A stretch of DNA of 64,000 bases from Marinobacterium nitratireducens (GCF_014645375.1 NZ_BMLT01000002.1:62001-126000); one strand, 5' to 3'. Numbered from the stretch's first letter, positions 9,694 through 21,059 are shown. Notes: generated from the letters alone by a model not told the origin. Numbers and translations are program-made.

Positions 9694-10177
9694 CGCTTCA
9701 GTCCTACTTAAGTCAGCCCTCGCTAACACTAGAGGGTTGTTAGGCGGCTGGAGTCCAAGGGGTAAAAATCAGACGCGGCACTATACCGGAATGCTGGTTA
9801 CGCCGCAATCATTTTTGCTCTATTCGCCACAGGCATGACGATGCTTTCGCCTGTCCGGAAGGCCCATAGCGCAACTTTCAGTTCCCGGAGGTTTTCCTTC
9901 CTGTTTTGTTGATAACTCTATAAATATCAATTTAAACAATGATAAGTGGTGTTGATAGCCTGTTATATAAGTTGTCATTAAGCTGAGATTAACCGCTTTT
10001 CCCCTGTCTGCGGGCGGGGATTCCGAGTTTTCCGTCCCGGAATCCACATTGATTCAGGCGATTTCGCGCTTGCGGAAAATAAGTTATCAAACATTGTGGA
10101 TAACTGCGTTTTAACCCGCTAGAATCAGCCGCTATAAGTTGCCAGAGCGGCGTGCAGCTGCCCCAGAGGGAGAACCG
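9694..10177. other. rpmH-dnaA intergenic region (dnaA control region, secondary oriC candidate)
   Basis: This 484-bp divergent gap must hold the rpmH and dnaA promoters. It has one exact DnaA box, TTATCCACA on the minus strand at 10095-10103, suited to dnaA autoregulation, plus AT-rich runs at 9905-9985. A stem CCCTC...GAGGG lies near 9718-9736. A TAGAAT at 10120-10125 is a plausible -10 for dnaA. In Pseudomonas this position is oriC, but here the box density is low compared with the mnmG-mnmE gap. Confidence 0.55.
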
Positions 10178-11743
10178 ATGTCCACCGAGTTGTGGGAACA
10201 ATGCTTGAGAAGCCTGCAGGAGGAGTTCCCGGCTCAGCAGTACAATACCTGGATCCGGCCGCTGCGTGCGGAAACCGGAAGCGAGGGCCGGTTGGTGCTG
10301 CTGGCGCCCAACCGCTTCGTGCGCGACTGGGTCAATGACCGTTTCATCAGCCGTATCCGCCAGGTTGTGTGCGAGGTCACCGGTGACATCAGTGCCGACG
10401 TACGACTCGAAGTGGCGCAGCACGGCAGCGGTGCACTGCGTTCCCCTGCCCGGCCCGCGATGGCGCCGCTGCGCAGCCGTCCTGTCGCGCCCCCGCGTGA
10501 TCCGCGGCCCGCTTCTCCTCCGCCGGTAGCGCAGGCTCCGGCTTACGATCCGGCGGCGCAACCGGTCTATCAGGAGGGGTACGCCGCATCGGAGCCGGCC
10601 CAGCCCGCAGTGCCGGAGCCGCAGCTAGAGCTGGATATGGCACCGCCGGAGCCCGCCTTCGCACCGCTGAGTCCGCGTCATGAGCGTCAGAAAGTGGTGG
10701 ATGTCGAAGGTGGCGTCAAGCATCAGTCGAACCTCAACCCGTCCTTCACCTTCGAGTCGTTCGTACAGGGCAAGTCGAACCAGCTGGCACTGGCGGCAGC
10801 CCAGCAGGTGGCGGACAACCCGGGCGGCTCCTACAACCCTCTATTTATATATGGCGGCGTCGGCCTCGGTAAGACCCACCTGATGCATGCGGTGGGCATG
10901 GAGATGCTCAAGCGCAATCCCAATGCCCGCATCGTCTACCTGCACTCCGAGCGCTTCGTGGCCGACATGGTCAAGGCGCTGCAGCTCAACGCCATTAACG
11001 ACTTCAAGCGCTACTACCGTTCGGTGGATGCGCTGCTGATCGACGATATTCAGTTTTTCGCCGGCAAGGAGCGGTCGCAGGAAGAGTTTTTCCACACCTT
11101 CAATGCCCTGCTCGAAGGCGGCCAGCAGATGATCCTGACCAGCGATCGCTATCCCAAGGAGATCAACGGCGTCGAGGAGCGCCTCAAGTCGCGCTTCGGC
11201 TGGGGACTGACGGTGGCGATCGAGCCGCCGGAGCTGGAAACCCGCGTCGCCATCGTCATGAAGAAGGCGGAGGAAGCCAAGATCGTGCTGCCGGACGATG
11301 CGGCTTTCTTCCTGGCGCAGAAGATCCGTTCCAACGTGCGTGAACTCGAGGGGGCGCTCAAGCGTGTGATCGCAAACGCCCATTTCACCGGCAACGCCAT
11401 CACCACGCCGTTTATCAAGGAGTCGCTGAAAGACCTGCTGGCGTTACAGGACAAACAGGTTAGTATTGATAACATTCAGCGGGTTGTCGCCGACTACTAC
11501 AAGATCAAAGTGTCCGACTTGCTCTCCAAGCGCCGCAGCCGGTCGATTGCGCGGCCGCGCCAGGTCGCGATGAGCCTGTCGAAGGAGCTGACCAATCACA
11601 GCCTGCCGGAGATCGGCAATGCCTTTGGGGGTCGCGATCATACTACCGTGTTGCATGCCTGTCGTAAGATCAAGGAGCTGCGGGAGAGTGATACGGACAT
11701 CAGAGAAGATTATCAGAATCTGCTGCGTCATCTGACGGCGTAG
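10178..11743 (+). CDS. dnaA: Chromosomal replication initiator DnaA
   Basis: A 521-residue DnaA. The start [10 protein letters not shown] at 10178 has a GAGGGAG Shine-Dalgarno; the frame is open 39 nt further upstream. Domain I is followed by a long Pro/Ala-rich linker (residues about 90-180). The AAA+ domain has Walker [11 protein letters not shown] near residue 225 and Walker [10 protein letters not shown]. The C-terminal helix-turn-helix carries [15 protein letters not shown], which reads TTATCCACA boxes. It unwinds oriC in the ATP form. It is first of the dnaA-dnaN-recF-gyrB cluster. Confidence 0.98.
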   Translation: MSTELWEQCLRSLQEEFPAQQYNTWIRPLRAETGSEGRLVLLAPNRFVRDWVNDRFISRIRQVVCEVTGDISADVRLEVAQHGSGALRSPARPAMAPLRSRPVAPPRDPRPASPPPVAQAPAYDPAAQPVYQEGYAASEPAQPAVPEPQLELDMAPPEPAFAPLSPRHERQKVVDVEGGVKHQSNLNPSFTFESFVQGKSNQLALAAAQQVADNPGGSYNPLFIYGGVGLGKTHLMHAVGMEMLKRNPNARIVYLHSERFVADMVKALQLNAINDFKRYYRSVDALLIDDIQFFAGKERSQEEFFHTFNALLEGGQQMILTSDRYPKEINGVEERLKSRFGWGLTVAIEPPELETRVAIVMKKAEEAKIVLPDDAAFFLAQKIRSNVRELEGALKRVIANAHFTGNAITTPFIKESLKDLLALQDKQVSIDNIQRVVADYYKIKVSDLLSKRRSRSIARPRQVAMSLSKELTNHSLPEIGNAFGGRDHTTVLHACRKIKELRESDTDIREDYQNLLRHLTA

Positions 11744-11772
11744 TATTCGGATCGTAACAAGGTAAGATCGCC

Positions 11773-12876
11773 ATGAGATTCGTCATTTCGCGCGAAGCGC
11801 TAATCAAGCCCCTGCAACTGGTGGCGGGCGTCGTCGAGCGTCGTCAGACCCTGCCGGTGCTGTCCAATATCCTGCTGGTCGCCGAGGGTGACCAGCTGTC
11901 GATGACCGGTACCGACCTCGAGGTCGAACTGGTCGGTCGCGTCACCCTCGAGGAGCCGGCCGAAGCGGGTTCTGTCACGGTGCCGGCGCGCAAGCTGATG
12001 GACATCTGCAAGTCCCTGTCCGACGACGCCCTGATCGAGCTGACGCTGAACGGCCAGAAGATGGTGATAAAGGCCGGGCGCAGCCGTTTCAGCCTGTCGA
12101 CGCTGCCGGCAGCGGAGTTCCCCAATGTCGAGGACAGCCCGCAGGCCATGGAGCTGGAGCTGACACAGGGGCGTCTGCGCAACCTGATCGACCAGACCGG
12201 CTTCTCGATGGCGCAGCAGGATGTGCGCTACTACCTCAACGGCATGCTGCTGGAAGTGCTCGACGGTCAGCTGCGCGCGGTCTCGACCGACGGGCACCGG
12301 CTGGCGACCTGCGTTACCGAGGTGAAGTCCGATGCCGGTGCGCAGCACCAGATCATCGTGCCGCGCAAGGGCATCCTGGAGCTGGCCCGCCTGCTGCAGA
12401 ACGGTGAGGAGACGGTCCGTCTGGTGGTGGGCGCCAACCATATTCGTGCCCATGTCGGTGACTTCATCTTCACCTCCAAGCTGGTCGACGGCAAGTTCCC
12501 GGACTACCAGCGCGTGATTCCGCGCAATGGCAACAAGTACATGATCGGCGACCGTCAGGGACTGCGGCAGGTACTGAGCCGTATCGCGATCCTGTCGAAC
12601 GAGAAGTACCGTGGCGTGCGGCTGTCGCTGACCAGCGGCAATCTGCAGGTGATGGCCAACAACCCGGAGCAGGAAGAAGCCGAAGAAACCGTGGCGGTGG
12701 ATTACGACGGCGACTCCCTGGAAATCGGCTTCAACGTCAATTATCTGCTCGACTGCCTGTCGATCCTGAACTCGGAGCAGGTGCGCTTTACCCTCTCCGA
12801 CGCCAACAGCAGTGCGCTGATCGAAGGCGTTGATGAAGACGGCAGCCTTTATGTCGTCATGCCGATGCGGATGTAA
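11773..12876 (+). CDS. dnaN: DNA polymerase III beta sliding clamp
   Basis: A 367-residue DnaN that forms the dimeric ring tethering Pol III and many repair enzymes to DNA. The start MRFVISREALIKPLQLVAGVVERR and the end SLYVVMPMRM are the standard family termini. The length corresponds to three clamp domains. It lies 29 nt after dnaA with AAGGTAAG as ribosome binding site. Confidence 0.98.
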   Translation: MRFVISREALIKPLQLVAGVVERRQTLPVLSNILLVAEGDQLSMTGTDLEVELVGRVTLEEPAEAGSVTVPARKLMDICKSLSDDALIELTLNGQKMVIKAGRSRFSLSTLPAAEFPNVEDSPQAMELELTQGRLRNLIDQTGFSMAQQDVRYYLNGMLLEVLDGQLRAVSTDGHRLATCVTEVKSDAGAQHQIIVPRKGILELARLLQNGEETVRLVVGANHIRAHVGDFIFTSKLVDGKFPDYQRVIPRNGNKYMIGDRQGLRQVLSRIAILSNEKYRGVRLSLTSGNLQVMANNPEQEEAEETVAVDYDGDSLEIGFNVNYLLDCLSILNSEQVRFTLSDANSSALIEGVDEDGSLYVVMPMRM

Positions 12877-12942
12877 TCCGCGCCGGCGCTGCAACGGCCG
12901 GGCAAGTCCCCGGCCGCTGTTCCCCCTGCCCGACAGCCTCCA

Positions 12943-14034
12943 ATGCCGATTAGAAAGCTGCATATACAGCATATCCGCAACCTTGCGGACGTTCACTTCG
13001 ATCCCTCGCCCCGGATCAATATACTGCACGGCGCCAATGGCAGCGGTAAAACCAGCCTGCTGGAAGGCATCCACTTTCTCGGCCTGACCCGTTCCTTCCG
13101 CACCAGTCAGCTGCGCCATCTGGTGCGAAGCGGCGACGAGTCCTGTCTCGTCTTTGCGCAGGTCGAGGCCCTGCCGGGAGGCGCGCTGCAGCCGCTCGGC
13201 GTCGAACGTCGTCTCGACGGCGAGGTGCGGATGCGCCATGCCGGTCAGAGTATCGAGCTTGCGCAGCTGGCGCAGCTGTTGCCGCTGCAGGTGATCGACT
13301 CCGACACCTTTCTGCTGCTCGAGGGCAGCCCCTCGATCCGGCGCCAGTTCATCGACTGGGGCGTGTTCCACTCCGACCGCGCCTTTATTCAGCTCTGGCG
13401 CGGCTTTCGCCGGGTGCTGAAACAGCGAAACTCGCTGCTTAAGTGTGGTAAAATCGACCCTCGGCTCAGGCGAATATGGGATCGTGAATTTGTCGCCTTT
13501 GCCGAGCAGATAACGCAGCTGCGCGAGCAGTACATCGAGCTGCTGAAACCGGACTTCGAGGCCACGCTCGGGCGCCTGCTGGGCGGTGTCGCCGTGGAAC
13601 TCAGGTTCAGTCCGGGCTGGGACCGCAAGACCCCGCTGGATCAGCTGCTCGAGGACGGGCTGGCACGGGATCTGAAACAGGGTTTCACCGGCGTCGGTCC
13701 GCAGCGCGCGGACCTGAAGCTGAGGGCGGACGGTCACAACGCTGCCGAACGCCTGTCCCGCGGGCAGAAAAAACTGGTGGTCAGCGCTCTCAAGCTGGCC
13801 CAGGGCGCCCTGTTCTATCGTCTGAACAACCGGCCCTGCATCTACCTGATCGACGACTTGCCGTCGGAACTGGACGAGCGGCACAGCCGGCTGCTCTGTC
13901 AGTTTCTGGAGGAAACCTCCAACCAGTGCTTTATCACCTGCGTCGATCCCGCCGCACTGGACGGGATCTGGCGTCCGGATACCGCAGTCAGCCGGTTCCG
14001 GGTCGAGGCGGGAGCCATAAGCCCTGCCGACTGA
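12943..14034 (+). CDS. recF: DNA replication and repair protein RecF
   Basis: A 363-residue SMC-like ATPase that helps load RecA at gaps with RecO and RecR. Walker A is GANGSGKTSLLEG near residues 30-38, the signature motif is LSRGQKKLVVSALKLAQG, and Walker B is IYLIDDLPSELD. It follows dnaN by 66 nt. No clear Shine-Dalgarno precedes the ATG, consistent with low expression. Confidence 0.96.
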   Translation: MPIRKLHIQHIRNLADVHFDPSPRINILHGANGSGKTSLLEGIHFLGLTRSFRTSQLRHLVRSGDESCLVFAQVEALPGGALQPLGVERRLDGEVRMRHAGQSIELAQLAQLLPLQVIDSDTFLLLEGSPSIRRQFIDWGVFHSDRAFIQLWRGFRRVLKQRNSLLKCGKIDPRLRRIWDREFVAFAEQITQLREQYIELLKPDFEATLGRLLGGVAVELRFSPGWDRKTPLDQLLEDGLARDLKQGFTGVGPQRADLKLRADGHNAAERLSRGQKKLVVSALKLAQGALFYRLNNRPCIYLIDDLPSELDERHSRLLCQFLEETSNQCFITCVDPAALDGIWRPDTAVSRFRVEAGAISPAD

Positions 14035-14109
14035 TTCACCGGGCCCCTGAGCGGGCCTGATCACCGGTGCTTCGCGGGCACCGGCCATTGACCTTAGTGG
14101 TTGATGGAA

Positions 14110-14184
14110 CCCCTTGAAATCGAGGGTCTTCGCGATAACGCGCCCGATTTCAGGGGTGACAGTCGAGCCGGTCGGGACGACCGG
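14110..14184 (+). promoter_or_regulatory. Two hairpins in the gyrB leader
   Basis: CCCCTTGAAATCG (14110-14122) pairs with CGATTTCAGGGG (14145-14156), and CCGGTCG-GGA-CGACCGG (14168-14184) is a perfect short hairpin 30 nt before gyrB. They could be part of a supercoiling-sensitive promoter/leader or a recF-gyrB processing site. No family match is claimed. Confidence 0.4.
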
Positions 14185-14201
14185 TTCGGTTGCCAGGTTA
14201 A

Positions 14202-16634
<2,433 letters not shown>

Positions 16635-16661
16635 TGGCGACGAAACGCGCAGTATGAAAAA

Positions 16662-16685
16662 GGCAGCCCTCGCGGCTGCTTTTTT
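16662..16685 (+). terminator. Rho-independent terminator of gyrB
   Basis: GCAGCC-CTCGC-GGCTGC followed by six T, 28 nt past the gyrB stop. Confidence 0.88.
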
Positions 16686-16762
16686 GTTGAAGCGGTGGTT
16701 TGGGGGAGCCGCAGAGGCATGCGTTGTGGGCGTCGCAGAAGGATTCAGACGGCGGTTGCTTT

Positions 16763-17482
16763 TCAGTGCGCGGGTATCCGCAGCAGCGAGCGTACGCTGG
16801 TTATCCAGGCTTCGGGCAGCGGACTCGCGGTGCAGAACGCATCGAGCTTTCGTTCCAGTTCCTCGGCCGTCGACTGCTGCAGACCGGCATCGCCGGACAG
16901 TTTGTCCAGCAACGGCGAATTCAGGTGAATCCAGTCGATGGCCGCCAACCCCGGTTCGGTTTCGACGCTTCTGACCGTGAAAGACGGCCCCAGGCGGGAA
17001 GTGCGGGACTGGCGCAGCCACAGGATGGGGCCCGGTGGCGCGGTGCGGTCGATGATCAGCGGGCGGATCAGCGCCGTACCCGTCACCGGGCTGGCATTGA
17101 TCAGCCCCATATGCAGCGAGTAGGTATGATCCTCGACCAGGCTTGCACGCATTTCCGGTGGTTCCGCGTCCTGCTGGTCGACAAGCTGCCCTTCGCTGAT
17201 GGCGCCGCGTATCCAGCGCCCCTGTGCCGCCATGTGGCGGATCAGCGCCACCGCAATGCAGGCGCAGCGCTCGAGCGACTGCTCGTGGAGTTCGCTGGCT
17301 ATCAGAAAGCCGTCACCGCACTGCAACACGAACAGCTGCCTCGGATGTTCCGGGCAGCCGTACCGTCCCATGCGGAATATGGCCTGCATCAGCAGATCGA
17401 CCGAAAGCAGGACTTCGCTTTCGGGACCGCAGCAGGCGCTGTGGCCGTCAACGGCCATGAAAAGCGACCAGCGATCGGACAC
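16763..17482 (-). CDS. Uncharacterised protein, weakly cyclase-like
   Basis: I do not recognise this protein. It reads SDRWSLFMAVDGHSACCGPE..., QLFVLQCGDGFLIASE... and WIRGAISEGQLVD.... That spacing (hydrophobic strand ending in Asp, then a GDGF strand, then a RGAIxxG strand) loosely recalls degenerate class III nucleotide cyclase domains, but the match is by eye only. A GTG start at 17482 has a good GGGAG Shine-Dalgarno; ATG at 17497 and TTG at 17506 are alternatives. No signal peptide or membrane segment is seen. It converges with gyrB and diverges from the antiporter gene. Confidence 0.6.
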   Translation of the reverse strand: MSDRWSLFMAVDGHSACCGPESEVLLSVDLLMQAIFRMGRYGCPEHPRQLFVLQCGDGFLIASELHEQSLERCACIAVALIRHMAAQGRWIRGAISEGQLVDQQDAEPPEMRASLVEDHTYSLHMGLINASPVTGTALIRPLIIDRTAPPGPILWLRQSRTSRLGPSFTVRSVETEPGLAAIDWIHLNSPLLDKLSGDAGLQQSTAEELERKLDAFCTASPLPEAWITSVRSLLRIPAH

Positions 17483-17727
17483 GATACCTGCTCCCATAGC
17501 CAACAATCCAACAGCCTGCCGGCAGCCTGGTGCGTGCCGGCTTCTTCTACTAAAGACAACGACAGGCGTCGATCGTGCCCCCGCGATGATGTCGGGCCGG
17601 CCTTACCGCAAGGAGCGCGCGCCAGCGGGAGTTGCATCCTGGCGCGGATCGCGGCAACCTTGCGCGCTCGCTCGAAGCGCTGTGGCGGCATGCCCAAGGT
17701 TTCAGGAAGTCATCAGAGGATCGAAAG

Positions 17728-19173
17728 TTGAAGCAGGAATCTCCGTCCCCCGTCATTTCCGAACAGGGGGTGTCAAGACTCGTGATCGCACTGTTCGCGG
17801 CCATCGCGGGCTACATGCTGTATCGCCTCTACGACCCGGTCGGGTTCGGTATGAACGCGGTACTGGTCAGCGTGTGCGCGATGCTGCTGTTGAGCCTCGT
17901 CCGAGTCAATGTCGTTATCGCGCTGATCACGGCGTCGATGCTCGGCGGGGCGATCGGTGGCCTGTCCGTCGAAAAGACCCTGGAGTCGTTCAACGCGGGT
18001 TTGAGCGGCGGTGCCCAGATTGCCCTGAGCTACGCGCTTCTCGGCGCCTTTGCGGTGGCCATATCCAAGTCGGGTATTCCCCATATGCTGGCGGATCGTA
18101 TCGCTGCGCTGCTCGGCCAGGCGGGTGATGAGCGGCGGGCCGGACAGATCCGCTACGCGCTGATCGCGCTGATACTGGTCTTCGCCTGTGCCTCGCAGAA
18201 CATCGTGCCGATTCATATCGCCTTTATTCCGCTGCTGGTGCCGCCGCTGCTTTACGTCATGGCGAGGCTGCAGATGGACCGACGGCTTGTCGCCTGCGTG
18301 CTGACCTTCGGTCTGGTGACGCCCTACATGCTGCTGCCGGTCGGGTTCGGTTCGATCTTCCTCAATGACATCCTGCTGGCCAACGTTGCCAAGAGCGGAC
18401 TGGACGTCAGCAACATAGATCCATTTTCGGCGATGCTGCTGCCAGCGATGGGCATGATTGCCGGCCTGCTGTTCGCCGTGTTCGTCAGCTACCGCGGCAG
18501 GCGCGAGTACGACATCGCCCGTATCGCGCGCAGCGAAAGCACCGGCGCGCCCTATTCCGGCCGGACTCTGGCGGTCGCCGTCGGCGCTATTCTGGCCGCC
18601 TTTGTGGTGCAGCTGCAAACCGGCTCGATGGTGCTGGGTGGCCTGAGCGGCTTCCTGATCTTTTCGCTCTCCGGCGTGCTGAAGTGGCGCGAGGGTGACG
18701 ACGCCTTCACCGAAGGCATGAAGATGCTGGCGATGGTTGGCTTCATCATGATCGCTGCCAGCGGCTTTGCCCAGGTGCTGCGTGACACCGGGCACATCGA
18801 CTCGCTGGTCAGCGCGTCGGCGGAATTCGTGGCCGGCAGCAAGGTGCTGGCCGCGCTGGCAATGCTGGTGGTCGGGTTGCTGATCACTCTGGGGATCGGT
18901 TCCTCCTTCTCAACCATTCCGATCATCGCCGCGATTTATGTACCGCTGGCCATGCAGCTGGGTTTTTCACCGCTGGCGATCGTGGCGCTGGTGGGCACAG
19001 CGGCTGCGCTGGGCGATGCCGGTTCGCCGGCCTCGGACTCGACGCTGGGGCCCACCGCGGGACTCAATATCGACGGTCAGCATAACCATATCTGGGATAC
19101 CGTGGTGCCGACTTTCCTGCACTACAACCTGCCGCTGTTGCTGTTTGGCTGGTTCGCGGCCTGTACCCTCTGA
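17728..19173 (+). CDS. Na+/H+ antiporter family membrane protein
   Basis: A 481-residue very hydrophobic protein with about 11-12 transmembrane segments and internal pseudo-symmetry. Conserved-looking stretches are ALLGAFAVAISKSGIP, SQNIVPIHIAFIPLLVPPLL and GTAAALGDAGSPASDSTLGPTAGLN. These fit the NhaC-like/ion-transporter superfamily annotated as Na+/H+ antiporter family; the true substrate is unknown. The likely start is TTG at 17728, with AGAGGA 7 nt upstream. The frame is open further 5' but without membrane character. It ends 24 nt before the first sigma-54 promoter of the purine locus. Confidence 0.8.
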   Translation: MKQESPSPVISEQGVSRLVIALFAAIAGYMLYRLYDPVGFGMNAVLVSVCAMLLLSLVRVNVVIALITASMLGGAIGGLSVEKTLESFNAGLSGGAQIALSYALLGAFAVAISKSGIPHMLADRIAALLGQAGDERRAGQIRYALIALILVFACASQNIVPIHIAFIPLLVPPLLYVMARLQMDRRLVACVLTFGLVTPYMLLPVGFGSIFLNDILLANVAKSGLDVSNIDPFSAMLLPAMGMIAGLLFAVFVSYRGRREYDIARIARSESTGAPYSGRTLAVAVGAILAAFVVQLQTGSMVLGGLSGFLIFSLSGVLKWREGDDAFTEGMKMLAMVGFIMIAASGFAQVLRDTGHIDSLVSASAEFVAGSKVLAALAMLVVGLLITLGIGSSFSTIPIIAAIYVPLAMQLGFSPLAIVALVGTAAALGDAGSPASDSTLGPTAGLNIDGQHNHIWDTVVPTFLHYNLPLLLFGWFAACTL

Positions 19174-19197
19174 TTCAGGGTCCGTAGCCCGGGGGGT

Positions 19198-19212
19198 TGG
19201 CACAGCCATTGC
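19198..19212 (+). promoter_or_regulatory. Sigma-54 promoter upstream of the deaminase gene
   Basis: TGGCACAGCCATTGC matches the RpoN -24/-12 consensus (TGGCAC-N5-TTGC) with exact spacing. The predicted transcript start, about 12 nt downstream, lies just before the riboswitch. The same 15-mer recurs at 20789. Confidence 0.85.
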
Positions 19213-19232
19213 TTCGTAAGTTGTCGACGTTT

Positions 19233-19294
19233 CACCGAAGTCTGGAGTAGAAGCGGTCAGGGCATCATGGCCCGGGACATTGCTCTGGTCGGTG
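19233..19294 (+). promoter_or_regulatory. NMT1-motif (xanthine-I) riboswitch candidate 1
   Basis: The conserved core GAGTAGAAGC (19245) ... ATTGCTC (19279) is shared exactly with two other leaders in this locus. P1 is CACCGA (19233-19238) with TCGGTG (19289-19294); an inner GAG/CTC helix brackets the conserved internal loop; P2 is GGGC/GGCCC. NMT1-motif RNAs have been reported to bind xanthine and uric acid and to precede NMT1-type transporters and purine genes. The family identification is from memory of the motif; the three-way conservation is seen directly. Confidence 0.78.
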
Positions 19295-19300
19295 AGGATT

Positions 19301-19331
19301 GGCAGGTCGGTTGTTGACTACCTGCCTTCTT
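19301..19331 (+). terminator. Terminator-like hairpin after riboswitch 1
   Basis: GGCAGGT (19301-19307) pairs with ACCTGCC (19320-19326), followed by TTCTTT, between the aptamer and the deaminase Shine-Dalgarno. It is the likely expression platform. GGTCGGT occurs both in the 3' side of P1 and in this hairpin, so alternative pairing is possible. Confidence 0.5.
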
Positions 19332-19358
19332 TCACAGGCAACTGAAGGAAGCAATTTC

Positions 19359-20702
19359 ATGTCCGCAATACTGATCAAGAACGGCTGGCTGGGACTGGAA
19401 GGCCAGCGCGATATCCGCATCCGTGGGACGCGTATAGACGCCATTGGCAGCCTCGGCCCGGAGCCGGGCGATGAGGTGATAGACGCCAGTGACAGGGTGA
19501 TCTATCCCGGCCTGGTCAACACCCATCATCATCTGTTTCAGTCCATTCTCAAGGGCATCGCCGAAGGTCTCGATCAGGGGCTGGGCGACTGGCTGCAGTC
19601 GGTTCCTTACCGTCACTGGCCCAAGTTCACTCCGGAAATGCTCTATACCGCGGCCAAGGTCGGGTTTAGCGAGCTGTTGCGCAGCGGCTGCACCACCTGC
19701 GCGGACCACCACTATCTGTATCACGCCGACAGCTCGCCGGAAATGGAAGCTGTGCTGTTCCAGGCGGCACGCGAGGTCGGCATCCGTTATGTGCTTTGCC
19801 GGGGCGGCACCACCGGCAAGATGACCCACAAGGGCATGCAGAAGGCCGGTGTCGAGGCTGAAACGCTGGAGCAGTATCTGACGCGTACCGAAGCGGCTGC
19901 GAACCTCTATCACCAGGAAGGTGATGATGCCCTTTCCCGAGTCGTGGTGGCGCCGACCACCCTGGTGCACTCGATGCCGCCGGCGCATATGAAGGAAGTG
20001 GCTGCGTTCGCGCGCGGTCGCGGACTGCGACTGCATTCGCATCTGCTCGAAGTGCCCTTCGACGACCAGGTCGCGCGCGAGCGTTACGGCTGCAGCGCGG
20101 TGGAGCTGGCGTCGCGGTGCGACTGGCTTGGAGAGGATGTCTGGTTCGCCCACCTGGTCAACGCCTCTCCCGAGGACCGCAGGTTGCTGGGCGAGACGGC
20201 AACCGGGGTGTCGCACTGCCCGATTTCGAATGCCCGTCTTGGCAGCGGCATCGCCCCGGTTCCCGAAATGGCGGCGGCGGGCATGCAGGTTTCGATCGGT
20301 GTCGATGGCTCCGGTTCCGCCGAAGGCGGAAGTCTGATTGGCGAGCTTTATTCAGCCTGGCTGCTGCACCGTACCCGCCTTGGGGCCGAGGCGACCTCTG
20401 TTGCACAGGTTCTGAAATGGGGCAGCGAAGACGGTGCCCGTTTGCTTGGGTATCCGACGCTCGGCCGGCTCGAGGTCGGCGCGCCGGCGGATCTGGTGAT
20501 ATTCGATCTGGACCAGCCGCGCTATGCGGGTGTGTGGGAGCAGGCGCAGGCGCCGATACTCTGTGGCGAGCCGGCTTCGGTCGAGCGGGTGATGGTCGCT
20601 GGTCGCTGGTCGATGGTCGATGGCCGGATGCCGGGTACGGACGAACGTCAGCTGGCAGCGCAGGCGCGCGCCACAGTCTCTCAGCTGCGCGCCCTCGATT
20701 AG
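19359..20702 (+). CDS. 8-oxoguanine deaminase-like amidohydrolase
   Basis: A 447-residue cytosolic amidohydrolase with start MSAILIKNGWLGLEG and GAAGGAA as ribosome binding site. Metal-binding residues are visible: HxH within GLVNTHHHLFQS, the later His of LRLHSHLLE, the His in GVSHCPISN and the Asp in IGVDGSGSAEGG. The sequence is closest in character to the characterised Pseudomonas PA0142-type 8-oxoguanine deaminases (8-oxoguanine to urate plus ammonia) rather than ordinary guanine deaminase, but atrazine-chlorohydrolase-like relatives share much of this. The sigma-54 promoter and NMT1 riboswitch candidate upstream fit a nitrogen-scavenging purine role. Confidence 0.82.
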   Translation: MSAILIKNGWLGLEGQRDIRIRGTRIDAIGSLGPEPGDEVIDASDRVIYPGLVNTHHHLFQSILKGIAEGLDQGLGDWLQSVPYRHWPKFTPEMLYTAAKVGFSELLRSGCTTCADHHYLYHADSSPEMEAVLFQAAREVGIRYVLCRGGTTGKMTHKGMQKAGVEAETLEQYLTRTEAAANLYHQEGDDALSRVVVAPTTLVHSMPPAHMKEVAAFARGRGLRLHSHLLEVPFDDQVARERYGCSAVELASRCDWLGEDVWFAHLVNASPEDRRLLGETATGVSHCPISNARLGSGIAPVPEMAAAGMQVSIGVDGSGSAEGGSLIGELYSAWLLHRTRLGAEATSVAQVLKWGSEDGARLLGYPTLGRLEVGAPADLVIFDLDQPRYAGVWEQAQAPILCGEPASVERVMVAGRWSMVDGRMPGTDERQLAAQARATVSQLRALD

Positions 20703-20759
20703 GGCACCGAATAAAAAACGAACCAATAGAGTGCGCCCCGGGTGCCCTTCCGGGGCCAG

Positions 20760-20780
20760 AAACCGCGCTGCAGCGGGTTT
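20760..20780 (+). terminator. Hairpin downstream of the deaminase gene
   Basis: AAACCGCGCTGCAGCGGGTTT is a near-perfect palindrome ending in TTT, 58 nt past the stop and just before the second sigma-54 promoter. It could end the first transcript. Confidence 0.5.
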
Positions 20781-20788
20781 CACGGCAC

Positions 20789-20803
20789 TGGCACAGCCAT
20801 TGC
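20789..20803 (+). promoter_or_regulatory. Sigma-54 promoter upstream of the ABC transporter
   Basis: TGGCACAGCCATTGC, identical over 15 bases to the promoter at 19198, with correct -24/-12 spacing. RpoN promoters need an activator such as NtrC; no activator site is assigned. Confidence 0.85.
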
Positions 20804-20856
20804 TAATCGCTAATCAGTAAGTACGAACGGGCCTGACAGCATTGGGCTGAACAGGC

Positions 20857-20914
20857 CCGGAGTTGAGTAGAAGCGGTTAGAGCACTCCGGTGCTCGGGAC
20901 ATTGCTCATCTCGG
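20857..20914 (+). promoter_or_regulatory. NMT1-motif (xanthine-I) riboswitch candidate 2
   Basis: Core GAGTAGAAGC (20865) ... GGGACATTGCTC (ending 20907) as in copies 1 and 3, with P2 AGAGCAC/GTGCTC and a short P1 CCGGAG/CTCGG. A hairpin GGGCCTG/CAGGCCC (about 20829-20858) precedes it in the transcript. It stands in front of an NMT1-domain binding protein, the association that gave the motif its name. About 145 nt of leader follow, with a GGAGCC-AG-GGCTCC hairpin at 20933-20946. Confidence 0.8.
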
Positions 20915-21059
20915 TGTCGCTATGCTTCGGTGGGAGCCAGGGCTCCGATGGTGCATTGCACGGAGATGTCGCGTTGATCGTTACCACGCCGTGTAGTCCC
21001 GGATCCTCCTCCACCGTTAGCAGTGTCGACCGACCATCTGCAAACAGTGGAGATCAACG

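Noticed and set aside
11800-14088. Very long minus-strand frame (762 residues) antisense to dnaN-recF
   Set aside because: It lies wholly opposite well-identified genes, has no recognisable family, and is Gln/Arg/His-rich, as expected of antisense frames in GC-rich DNA.
17507-17727. Sigma-54 promoter or fourth NMT1 RNA before the antiporter gene
   Set aside because: TGGCGCGGATCGCGG lacks the TTGC element, and the GAGTAGAAGC/ATTGCTC blocks are absent.
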